This document shows, piece after piece, positions 28,420 through 34,339 of a stretch of DNA of 34,339 bases (position 1 is its first letter; each line of letters begins with the position of its first letter). The stretch is from a virus. The stretch spans positions 1 to 34,339 of the IMG/VR virus record IMGVR_UViG_3300036944_000797; one strand, 5' to 3'. A model generated the notes under the pieces. It was not told the DNA's origin and did no database searches. It worked only from the letters and a program-made list of their open reading frames with translations. Made by a program: the position numbers and the translations under genes.

Positions 28420-28757
28420 TGACGGACGGTGAGTTGAAGATCTACAGCGACACAGCATGGAATATCGCATCTCAATGGTCGTGGACGCTGGCCTCCGACA
28501 CAAGGACGCTAGCGGCGCAGATCGACGTGGCCCTTTCCGAAACCCACGCCACCGGAAGGCGAGAGGGGCTAAGCGAGGCTGCGAAGTGGCATGATGACGA
28601 ATGCCACCGGCTACATCAGCAGATTAAAGAAAATCTTCGCTATATGTCCACACACGGGTTGCGTGGAAGCGATGCAAACGATTCCTGCCGAGAACAAATC
28701 ATCACGCATAAGCTTTCCGCCGCCGCTATACGCGCAGCCATGGAGAAGGAAGAATGA
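28419..28757 (+). CDS. Hypothetical protein (112 aa)
   Basis: ATG 28419, overlapping the previous TGA by one base and preceded by AGGGGAAGTG; a GTG at 28416 would add one residue. Helical with DARTLAA-type sections and a C-terminal helix HKLSAAAIRAAMEKEE. ATGA overlap with the excisionase-like gene. Unrecognised. Confidence 0.55.
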   Translation: MTDGELKIYSDTAWNIASQWSWTLASDTRTLAAQIDVALSETHATGRREGLSEAAKWHDDECHRLHQQIKENLRYMSTHGLRGSDANDSCREQIITHKLSAAAIRAAMEKEE

Positions 28758-29044
28758 CAGCACTCCCACACATCTTTACCCCGGAACAGGTGGCCGCTCA
28801 TTTCGGGTGGTCGCCGCGAAAATTGCGCCAGGTTGCCCGTGAAATTGGAGCTTGCACGGTCATCGGAAATAAGATGACCTTGACCGAGATCCACGTCAAC
28901 GAAATCTTGGAGGCGAACAGGTGGCGCTCAAACTCTCCCTCCGTGGCGGCTACTGGCAAATCACGGGCACCCTCGAAGGGGTCAGACACCGCGAAAGCAC
29001 TGGCTATGCTAAACGAGACAAGGCCGCAGCGGAGCGCCACCTAG
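28754..29044 (+). CDS. Excisionase-like HTH protein
   Basis: A 96-residue protein whose first half is a winged or MerR-like HTH: IFTPEQVAAHFGWSPRKLRQ, then VAREIGACTVIGNKM and a C-terminal Ser/Thr-rich, Arg-containing tail. Position immediately upstream of the integrase with a 124-base overlap fits an excisionase that steers recombination direction. Assignment is by position plus HTH. Confidence 0.65.
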   Translation: MTALPHIFTPEQVAAHFGWSPRKLRQVAREIGACTVIGNKMTLTEIHVNEILEANRWRSNSPSVAATGKSRAPSKGSDTAKALAMLNETRPQRSAT

Positions 29045-29958
29045 CGGAAAGCATGCCGCGCCTGCTGCAAAAGTCGCAGGCGATCAAGGCTGGGAATGAA
29101 ATAGACAAAGAGCTGACATTCGCCCGTGCGGCGATTCTCTACATCAAGGCAGGAAATCCGACAAGGTTCGTGGCGGAGATGATCACGCATTGGGGCGAAA
29201 CGCCAGTCAAGAAGATCACGAGCGGCAAGGTGCGGGCTGCGGCGCTCGAGATATTCCCAAAGGCGACGGGCAGCACCAGAAACCGCCATGTGATAGTGCC
29301 GACGCAGGCGATAATCAATCACGCCGCAGAGCTGGAACTTTGCGCCTTCCTGAAGGTGAAGCGGTTCAAGGTAGAAACGACGATCAAGACGCCGGCAACG
29401 TGGGAATGGGTGCAATCCTTCATGAAGGCAGCGGGGCCGCCCAACCTGGGGGCCTTGTGCGCATTCATGTTCATGACCGGAGCGCGGGTGTCAGAGGCCA
29501 TCGATCTGCGATGGGCGGACGTTGATCTAGGCGCGGCAAAGGCGGTCATCCGGCAGACGAAGGTCGGCAAAGAGCGGGTTGCACATTTGCCGCCTGAACT
29601 GGTCAAGGCCATTGAGAAGATCGAAGTGGAGAGGTTGCCGCAAGGCCGAGTGTTCAAATACTCGTCGCGGCATACGGCAAACGTCCAGTGGCGCAAGTGG
29701 ATTGCGAAAGCCGGGATCGAACCGCTTTCTTTCCATTCCTGCCGCCATGGGTTTGCGACCACGCTTTTGCATCGCGGGGTTGACCCGGTCACAGTGGCGA
29801 AGCTTGGCGGATGGGCTGATGCGCAGTTGGTGTTCCGCACCTACGGTCACGCGATGAATGACCCGACTATTCCAGACCTTTTGACACAACCGGCTGGCAC
29901 AAAGATCAGGCACAATGAAAAAACTAATGCAAGATCAAGGATAAAAGTGGTAAAGTAG
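28921..29958 (+). CDS. int: Tyrosine-type phage integrase
   Basis: GTG start at 28921 gives 345 residues. Catalytic set: Arg189 in GARVSEAIDLRW, Lys214 in RQTKVGKERV, His272 and Arg275 in FHSCRHGFAT, Trp298 in KLGGWADAQL and the nucleophile Tyr308 in FRTYGH. All are present, so it should be active. An N-terminal arm-binding-like region precedes. It overlaps the excisionase-like gene by 124 bases. The start GTG is unusual in this window. Confidence 0.92.
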   Translation: MALKLSLRGGYWQITGTLEGVRHRESTGYAKRDKAAAERHLAESMPRLLQKSQAIKAGNEIDKELTFARAAILYIKAGNPTRFVAEMITHWGETPVKKITSGKVRAAALEIFPKATGSTRNRHVIVPTQAIINHAAELELCAFLKVKRFKVETTIKTPATWEWVQSFMKAAGPPNLGALCAFMFMTGARVSEAIDLRWADVDLGAAKAVIRQTKVGKERVAHLPPELVKAIEKIEVERLPQGRVFKYSSRHTANVQWRKWIAKAGIEPLSFHSCRHGFATTLLHRGVDPVTVAKLGGWADAQLVFRTYGHAMNDPTIPDLLTQPAGTKIRHNEKTNARSRIKVVK

Positions 29959-30156
29959 TGTGGACTATTCGGACCCTCGTTGGGGAGAGGTGTCCCGCCG
30001 CTGCGTATAAGGAAAACCAAGGAAATGCGCAATACCCGCCGCGCCAATCTCGTAAGTTCATGCAGATTTTTGCAGAACGTGACTAGAACAGGAAGACACG
30101 TCTGGCACGTTTTTGACACACCGGCGTTCGCGCCATGTTCACGTTGGAGGCAGATA
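29959..30156. other. Gene-free segment after int, candidate attP region
   Basis: No ORF fits well. A small stem (GGAC then CTC pairing with GAG then GTCC) near 29970-30000 could end int transcription. TGCAGATTTTTGCAGA has a repeated TGCAGA near 30060-30080, and the stretch around 30090-30120 is rich in GACACG-type words. These are plausible arm or core sites, but no tRNA fragment or known core was seen. GGAGGCAGATA at 30146-30156 belongs to the next gene. Confidence 0.3.
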
Positions 30157-30402
30157 ATGCGAATGGTTGAGAAGATGGCGCGCGCTAGCGTTAGGGCCGG
30201 CGTTGGGGAGCTTGATTTCGACCAATGGCCGGAAGAACAGAAGAAGGTATTCTTGCGTCAGATGAGATCTGCACTTGAGGCCATGCGCGAGCCTGACGAC
30301 GCGATGCGCAGCGTTTTCATTGAGGCAGACTGGAACGACTGGCCGGCTGAATCTGCGTTCGTCGTGGCGATCGACAAAGCCATACAGGAGAGCGGAGAAT
30401 GA
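30157..30402 (+). CDS. Hypothetical protein (81 aa)
   Basis: Start ATG 30157 after GGAGGCAGATA. Contains DFDQWPEEQKKVFLRQMRSA and EAMREPDDAMRSVF, a pattern of frequent small phage proteins of unknown role. ATGA overlap with the next gene. Belongs to the plus operon continuing after int. Confidence 0.6.
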   Translation: MRMVEKMARASVRAGVGELDFDQWPEEQKKVFLRQMRSALEAMREPDDAMRSVFIEADWNDWPAESAFVVAIDKAIQESGE

Positions 30403-30581
30403 GCGCGCCTTTGCAATTAAGCGAAGAGATGGTGGCGGCGATCAACCGCGTTGCTGCTGCTAAAGGAGTGTCGCCGGAATCTGTTCTCAAGCGTGCGGTA
30501 TTCACCTACACTGGAAAGCACGATCACCAGATGGAACAGGTAGATCAAACGAATGTTGTCTTGCTGCGAATAGCGGATTAG
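30399..30581 (+). CDS. Small RHH-like protein (60 aa)
   Basis: MSAPLQLSEEMVAAINRVAA then AKGVSPESVLKRAVFTYTG resembles a ribbon-helix-helix fold: short strand, two helices with Ser-Pro-Glu at the turn. Possible small transcription factor or antitoxin-like protein; no toxin partner is seen next to it. Confidence 0.5.
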   Translation: MSAPLQLSEEMVAAINRVAAAKGVSPESVLKRAVFTYTGKHDHQMEQVDQTNVVLLRIAD

Positions 30582-30592
30582 GAGAGCGGAGA

Positions 30593-30949
30593 ATGAGCGA
30601 ATACCCGGAAGACGTGATGAAGGCGGCGCGCGAGGCTGTGATGCCACTGCTGGGTTGGGAAAGCCCGGACGGCGCAAGGATAATCGCCCGCGCCATTATG
30701 GCAGAGCGCGAGCGCGTCCAGCAGGCCCGCTTTGAAGAATTGCAGGCGGCTTATCGTCGCGGCGTAGATTTCGCGTGCGAAGGCGCTGGCGTTGGTGATG
30801 AAGATTACACAGAACTGTGGCGCTATGTCCCGAAGGCGGCATATGACTATGCCGACAATGCGACCAGCCCCGTCACTTATCCACCTTCTTGCGCCGCGTC
30901 TTCTTCGGTGCATCCACCATCCGAGCGAGAACCCGATCAGCATCCGTAG
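30593..30949 (+). CDS. Hypothetical protein (118 aa), end overlaps convergent gene
   Basis: The first ~85 residues (MSEYPEDVMKAAREAVMPLL, ARIIARAIMAERERVQQARF) are typical small phage protein. The last ~25 residues (PPSCAASSSVHPPSEREPDQ) are low-complexity and antisense to the 3' end of the minus-strand gene at 30873-31232, so the gene may have been cut by recombination and extended into foreign DNA. Confidence 0.5.
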   Translation: MSEYPEDVMKAAREAVMPLLGWESPDGARIIARAIMAERERVQQARFEELQAAYRRGVDFACEGAGVGDEDYTELWRYVPKAAYDYADNATSPVTYPPSCAASSSVHPPSEREPDQHP

Positions 30950-31232
30950 CCTTGAATTTCAGGTGCGGCGTGAATACCCCTGCCGTGCTTGTGAATGATG
31001 CCTTCACGTCGTCGGATAGCAGGTTGTGTTCCTCAAGGAAACGAAGCCCGGAGACGATCGCCGCCATGTGATCGTTGGCCTGCTTTACGATGCCTTCTAC
31101 CTCGGCCTTGCGCGCCTCTTGCTCACGGCGTTCCTTTTCCATGAGCAGTTCAGTCATGCGCCGTTCTAGTTCTGCATCCGATACGCCCTTGAGTTCAGGA
31201 CGCAGTTTCTCAATGTCGTTGATGATAGCCAT
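30873..31232 (-). CDS. Hypothetical protein with coiled coil (119 aa)
   Basis: Start ATG 31232. The protein has MAIINDIEKLRPELKGVSDA then MEKERREQEARKAEVEGIVK, a charged helix, and ends basic in TRRKKVDK. Last gene of the minus-strand lysis/accessory module. No family recognised. It converges with the plus-strand early operon and overlaps it by 77 bases. Confidence 0.6.
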   Translation of the reverse strand: MAIINDIEKLRPELKGVSDAELERRMTELLMEKERREQEARKAEVEGIVKQANDHMAAIVSGLRFLEEHNLLSDDVKASFTSTAGVFTPHLKFKATDADRVLARMVDAPKKTRRKKVDK

Positions 31233-31280
31233 GTGTCTCTCCCTTAGCTTGGAGAGTGAAAGCATGGCGGGGCGGAACCG

Positions 31281-31376
31281 TCAAGCGGCTGATATAGCCA
31301 GCAAGGCCCATCCGGCGAATATGACCAGCGCCCACTCTGCCCCGGTCAGATGCCATTTCCTTTGCCGCTCTTTCAT
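31281..31376 (-). CDS. Micro membrane peptide (31 aa)
   Basis: MKERQRKWHLTGAEWALVIF then AGWALLAISAA: a basic start and one transmembrane segment. It lies upstream of the 119-residue gene in the minus direction. RBS is weak (GGGAAC). Short, so moderate confidence; holin or lysis-regulator roles are speculative. Confidence 0.4.
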   Translation of the reverse strand: MKERQRKWHLTGAEWALVIFAGWALLAISAA

Positions 31377-31508
31377 TTGCGTGTTCCCTTAAAACAAGGG
31401 GAAATGCTGATCGACATTGAGAGTTCAGATGGCGGGGTGTACAATCGGTGGGCATGGCGTTGCAACCGCCAGTTCCCACCTGACCTCAGGAAGTGAGATA
31501 GACATCCT

Positions 31509-32096
31509 ATGGCTCCGAACAGATTCAACAAAGCATCCCCCATCGTCAATAACCAAGTTGGAGATAGGGTTAAGAAAAATCGAGTGCAGAGAACCGACCC
31601 GCCGCCATGTGTAATTAGGGATTTCATCTCTTACGATCCTGACACTGGTTTGTTCATGTGGGTGAAGACCCCCGCTAGGAAGCCGCATCTGCTCGGCAGT
31701 GAGCCTGGCAGAATAATCAAGGACGGATATAGGCAGATAAAGTTTCAAAAGCGCATGTATATGGCGCATCGGCTGGCGTGGTGGTGGGTTACAGAAGAGT
31801 GGCCAGATACGCTAATCGACCATGAGAACGGCATTCCTGATGACAACAGATTCTCAAACATCAGAAAGGCAATGCCGTTCCAAAACAGCGCGAACAGAGG
31901 CGCTATGCCTGGACGTGGGCTTCCCAAAGGAGTGGCCTTCCGGTTCGGACGATACCACTCAAGAATTGGATACGACATGAAACAATATTTTCTTGGTTCG
32001 TTTGCCACTCAAGCCGAAGCAGTTGACGCGTACAATAGAAAATCGATTGAACTGTTTGGAGAGTTTGCACGAGAATCAACCGCGCAACCTCTTTAG
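31509..32096 (+). CDS. HNH homing endonuclease with AP2-type domain (copy 3)
   Basis: A 195-residue protein on the strand opposite to the lysis genes. HNH core: MAHRLAWWWVTEEW, then LIDHENGIPDDNRFSNIRKA; the AP2-like end has LPKGVAFRFGRYHSRIGYD and YFLGSFATQAEAVDAYNRKS. Its end overlaps the 3' end of a membrane protein gene by 21 bases. Basic N-terminal extension with low-GC codons unlike its neighbours, suggesting separate transfer. Third HNH-AP2 gene of the window. Confidence 0.87.
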   Translation: MAPNRFNKASPIVNNQVGDRVKKNRVQRTDPPPCVIRDFISYDPDTGLFMWVKTPARKPHLLGSEPGRIIKDGYRQIKFQKRMYMAHRLAWWWVTEEWPDTLIDHENGIPDDNRFSNIRKAMPFQNSANRGAMPGRGLPKGVAFRFGRYHSRIGYDMKQYFLGSFATQAEAVDAYNRKSIELFGEFARESTAQPL

Positions 32097-32366
32097 AACT
32101 TCTATGATTTTATCAGGTGTCGCCATGATAGCCCACCGCATAAACGATTCGCCCATTAGGGCAAGTAGGGCGGCTACGGGGTTTCTGTATGTCTCTGCGG
32201 GCCACGACATGATGTGTAGAACTGGATCGGTGAACACCCACGCGGCGAAGACTGCGGCTGCGACAGTAAGAATTGCCCGCGTTGGCGAATGCCATGGGCT
32301 TGTGAAGAGTTTGAATAGGGCAGCCCCGGCGACGGCGACCCAAAAACGATAGTCCCAGTGCATCAT
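32076..32366 (-). CDS. Multi-pass membrane protein, holin-like (96 aa)
   Basis: Starts MMHWDYRFWVAVAGAALFKL. Two or three hydrophobic segments (near 8-22, 31-48, 62-82) and a basic C-terminus IIEVLKRLRG. In the lysis region after the spanins; a holin or antiholin role is plausible. ATGA overlap with the 53-residue gene upstream; ATG 32366 and 32363 are both possible starts. Confidence 0.5.
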   Translation of the reverse strand: MMHWDYRFWVAVAGAALFKLFTSPWHSPTRAILTVAAAVFAAWVFTDPVLHIMSWPAETYRNPVAALLALMGESFMRWAIMATPDKIIEVLKRLRG

Positions 32367-32524
32367 TCCTTACCTACCCAACGAAGCGCGGAAGTGCAAT
32401 GAAGGGATAGCTCGATTAGATCAAGCGGCGTCATGTCGTCCACCTTCTCTCCATTGCGCATAAGCTCCCAGGTAATCTGGTTTTTGTCGTCCTTGGTCAC
32501 GCGGATTTTATAGCGCTCGCTCAT
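32363..32524 (-). CDS. Small hypothetical protein (53 aa)
   Basis: MSERYKIRVTKDDKNQITWE begins a small beta-type peptide with an acidic helical end. It lies 39 bases after the Rz1-like stop and overlaps the membrane gene start (ATGA). Unrecognised. Confidence 0.5.
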   Translation of the reverse strand: MSERYKIRVTKDDKNQITWELMRNGEKVDDMTPLDLIELSLHCTSALRWVGKE

Positions 32525-32563
32525 GTGCGGCCCTTTCTGTGGAAAGAAATGTGGAGGAAAATT

Positions 32564-32764
32564 TCAGGCGGACCACTTGCACCACAGAACGCCTTTAGCG
32601 TTGTGGGCGTTGATCTGGTCGATCACGGCGCGTGGAGTCTGCGGGGTCGCATCGCGGCGCGGCGCGTTGTTGTCGCACCACACTTGGCGTGGGTTCTCGA
32701 CTGGAGCCGGAACCGTAGTGCAGCCAGCCATGATGGCGAGGGAGAGGATTAGCGCCTTGCCCAT
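32564..32764 (-). CDS. Rz1-like outer-membrane spanin lipoprotein
   Basis: A 66-residue protein starting MGKALILSLAIMAGC; the lipobox MAGC puts Cys15 as the lipidated residue. The mature part is short and Pro-containing (TTVPAPVENPRQVWC). The gene starts inside the end of the Rz-like gene in another frame, the usual Rz/Rz1 arrangement. It probably spans the envelope with the partner to fuse membranes at lysis. Confidence 0.78.
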   Translation of the reverse strand: MGKALILSLAIMAGCTTVPAPVENPRQVWCDNNAPRRDATPQTPRAVIDQINAHNAKGVLWCKWSA

Positions 32765-33006
32765 TTTTCGGCCTCGCGCCTTGCGTTAGCTTCGGTCATG
32801 GCGGCGGCTTGCCGTTCTGCTGCCGTAGCTTCCCTGTGCATCTCCAGTTGTTCCTCCTTGGCGGCAATCGTGCGCTTGAGGATCTTGGCCTCTGCCTTCG
32901 CCTTTGCGTCACTGCGCCCTTTGGTGTAGATCCCGAAGACAGCAGCGAGCGCGCCAATCCCGGCCAGTAGATAGGGCCATAGAGTGGAGAGAATGGCGGT
33001 CATCAT
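32749..33006 (-). CDS. Rz-like inner-membrane spanin
   Basis: Start ATG 33006 (ATGA overlap). The N-terminus has one transmembrane segment (AILSTLWPYLLAGIGALAAV), followed by a long charged helix (AKAEAKILKRTIAAKEEQLE and more) ending in KWARR. This is the typical i-spanin layout. Paired with the Rz1-like gene, which overlaps it by 16 bases. Confidence 0.75.
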   Translation of the reverse strand: MMTAILSTLWPYLLAGIGALAAVFGIYTKGRSDAKAKAEAKILKRTIAAKEEQLEMHREATAAERQAAAMTEANARREAEKWARR

Positions 33007-33194
33007 GTGCGCCACCCCAACTTTTTCGCCAGCCCATACGCGCCCTCTACGGCGGCACCGATGGCAACACCGATAGCGGCGGCGAGTTCAGGATCATGAG
33101 CGATCATGTCGGCCACATCTTCCGGGACAATGCCCTTGAGGACGAGATAGCCGGCGAGATAGCGAAGCGCGATGCGGAGGAATGCGGGGTTCAT
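33003..33194 (-). CDS. Small holin-like membrane protein (63 aa)
   Basis: MNPAFLRIALRYLAGYLVLK and HDPELAAAIGVAIGAAVEGA form two possible membrane helices joined by an acidic loop; the C-terminus is basic (LAKKLGWRT). It sits between the endolysin and spanins with ATGA overlaps, the expected spot of a holin. Function inferred from position. Confidence 0.6.
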   Translation of the reverse strand: MNPAFLRIALRYLAGYLVLKGIVPEDVADMIAHDPELAAAIGVAIGAAVEGAYGLAKKLGWRT

Positions 33195-33976
33195 TTCGAT
33201 CCACCTTTCGTGAATGCCTTGAGGATAGCGGCGAGAAGATCGGCCAGCCAGTTGCCGAGCGTCGGCTTGCGCTCCAGCGTGGCGGGCGCGTCCAGAACGG
33301 GTTCCTGAACGGGAAGGTTTGGGGGAGTGGCTGGCTTTTCATCCCGAACGGGAATGTAGGGCTTGCCGTCATAACCAGCGGCGCGAAGTGCGGCCTCGAA
33401 TTGCTTGGCATAGGCGGCGACCTTGGCCGCGCTCTCTACGCCGTTGATGATGCGGCGGGCGTTGTAATAGTCCGTCTTCTGGTCGTTGATGTGGGCCGAC
33501 AGCTTGTGAGCGGTAAAGCTGCCGCGCTCCATCCCCTCAAACATGATCTTGACCGCAACGCGCGTATCCATCGCCATGTTGGGATTGGCGACAAGATCCA
33601 CGCCAACGATGGGCGACATGATCTGGTAATTGCGCTTATGCGTGCACTGCACCAGACCACGGCCAAGCCATGATTTTCCGTCTGCGTCCTTGCGCCAATA
33701 CGGTGTCTTCACCCATTTTAACTTTCCAGCGGCAAAGGAGCGGTCTAGGATGCGGATCGCCTTGTCGTCGGTGTTTGCCAGCGTCTCGCGAACCGGCTGT
33801 ATCGTATGTGCCGTTTCGTGGAAAGCCGTCGCCAGCATATACGCCAGCCATTCTAGGCGCGTGCCCCGGCTTCCGGCTTCGTCCAAGATTGCTTCCATGC
33901 CGCTTACCTGCGATGCCGAAAGCTTTCCGGCGAACAGAGGCGAGCGCACGGCCTCGAAAAAGGCTGCACGGTTCAT
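33191..33976 (-). CDS. Endolysin, lysozyme-like/GH19-type
   Basis: A 261-residue enzyme. LAYMLATAFHETAHTIQPVR carries the probable catalytic Glu54; GKSWLGRGLVQCTHKRNY and RRIINGVESAAKVAAYAKQF are typical of the lysozyme-like family with GH19 chitinase-like fold. The end is Pro-rich, then an amphipathic or membrane-seeking helix (LGNWLADLLAAILKAFTKGG), perhaps a holin-like anchor. AAGGAACACC lies before the ATG. First gene of the lysis module. Confidence 0.83.
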   Translation of the reverse strand: MNRAAFFEAVRSPLFAGKLSASQVSGMEAILDEAGSRGTRLEWLAYMLATAFHETAHTIQPVRETLANTDDKAIRILDRSFAAGKLKWVKTPYWRKDADGKSWLGRGLVQCTHKRNYQIMSPIVGVDLVANPNMAMDTRVAVKIMFEGMERGSFTAHKLSAHINDQKTDYYNARRIINGVESAAKVAAYAKQFEAALRAAGYDGKPYIPVRDEKPATPPNLPVQEPVLDAPATLERKPTLGNWLADLLAAILKAFTKGGSK

Positions 33977-34067
33977 GTGGTGTTCCTTGGTTGTGGGGTG
34001 TTAGTTTAGCGGCGATTATCAGCGGCGGGGCGAGATGGAGCAAAGCACAGGGGGGTGGCGCAATAAA

Positions 34068-34091
34068 AAAGGCCCGCCAAAGCGAGCCTTT
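34068..34091 (-). terminator. Intrinsic terminator between glycosyltransferase-like gene and lysis genes
   Basis: Minus strand: AAAGGCTCGC pairs with GCGGGCCTTT (10 bp, one G-T) around TTTG, then TTTATTG. It ends the transcript coming from the right edge before the lysis genes. Confidence 0.82.
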
Positions 34092-34113
34092 CAATTCAGG
34101 TGAGGCAGACTAT

Positions 34114-34339
34114 CTACTGGTATCCGTCAAAGACAGGCAGGTAGTATGCGTAACCCTCTTTGTCTCGGTTGAATATCGTTTTGAAGTCATTGCCGAAACG
34201 GTCTTCATCACCGGCTTGCATCTGCCTGACCAGGTTCGGCTTGGGGCCGTGAAAATGCAGGATCGCCGCATCATCGTTCCTGCCCCAATACGGTTTCCAA
34301 TTCCATTCGTTGGGCAGGCGATCCCATTCGCCCTTGAAC
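34114..34339 (-). CDS. Partial glycosyltransferase-like protein (5' end outside window)
   Basis: The frame is open from the right edge to TAG at 34114-34116, giving 75 visible residues: LPNEWNWKPYWGRNDDAAIL, HFHGPKP and a C-terminal FNRDKEGYAYYLPVFDGYQ. The N-W-K-P-Y-W-G then I-L-H-F-H-G-P-K-P pattern resembles the C-terminal end of glycogenin/GT8-like glycosyltransferases. It could modify host lipopolysaccharide or phage parts. Assignment from a short fragment. Confidence 0.55.
   Translation of the reverse strand, partial: FKGEWDRLPNEWNWKPYWGRNDDAAILHFHGPKPNLVRQMQAGDEDRFGNDFKTIFNRDKEGYAYYLPVFDGYQ

Noticed and set aside
30880-30890. TTATCCACC as a DnaA box
   Set aside because: One mismatch to the usual box, isolated and inside the 3' end of a gene; no cluster that would mark an origin.
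1-34339. CRISPR array, insertion sequence or retron
   Set aside because: No regularly spaced repeats, no transposase frame and no reverse transcriptase frame were found in either strand by reading.

Overview
The window is a stretch of a temperate tailed phage (podovirus-like) whose gene style points to a host in the Rhizobiales (Rhizobium/Agrobacterium/Ochrobactrum-like). The reasons are moderately high GC, a DUF6456-like protein, a DUF4942 methyltransferase, a phage DUF1376 replication protein, and tandem hairpins with CUCCUCCC loops as in alphaproteobacterial small RNAs. Host assignment is an inference. Almost every base is coding, and most neighbouring genes are joined by ATGA, GTGA or TAATG overlaps, so they form long translationally coupled operons.

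Layout. (1) About 1-9,840, minus strand: late head/tail module, read right to left: two small genes, terminase small and large subunits, P22-type portal, an HNH homing endonuclease insertion, scaffold, N4-gp56-family major capsid protein, small virion or hypothetical genes, head-tail adaptor, and a partial tail/DNA-stabilisation protein that leaves the left edge. (2) 9,842-10,189: a structured gene-free segment. (3) 10,190-19,733, minus: left early operon, starting with a Cro-like HTH, then a GIY-YIG nuclease fused to a YdaS/Cro-like HTH, a DUF1376 replication protein, many small genes, a DUF4942 DNA methyltransferase, a VRR-NUC-like nuclease, two tandem stand-alone DnaA domain-IV proteins, a zinc-ribbon protein, a protein with a Tat-like N-terminus and a DUF6456-like protein. 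(4) 19,734-20,750: the lysogeny switch, with a compact XRE repressor on the plus strand, a second small Tat-like gene, and four copies of the operator TGCATG-W-CATGCA overlapping divergent promoters. (5) 20,729-30,949, plus: right early operon with many small genes, ERF single-strand annealing protein, SSB, Lar-like anti-restriction protein, a YbcO/DUF968-like nuclease, an excisionase-like protein and a tyrosine integrase. (6) 30,873-34,339, mostly minus: accessory and lysis module (endolysin, holin-like protein, Rz/Rz1 spanins, membrane proteins), a third HNH endonuclease on the plus strand, a terminator, and a partial glycosyltransferase-like gene at the right edge.

How it works together. 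The repressor and Cro-like protein probably compete for the shared operators. The left arm supplies replication and regulation, the right arm recombination, anti-restriction and integration/excision, and the minus-strand late genes package DNA and lyse the cell. Phage genes lie on both sides of the integrase, so the sequence reads as a virion or circular form, or a contig opened away from the att site, and not as a prophage ending at int.

The most unusual items are the two tandem CUCCUCCC-loop hairpins (phage-borne cuckoo/CcsR-like RNA candidate), the GIY-YIG/YdaS fusion, the tandem DnaA domain-IV proteins, the four-operator switch, the two Tat-like proteins, and a gene broken at a run of eight G.
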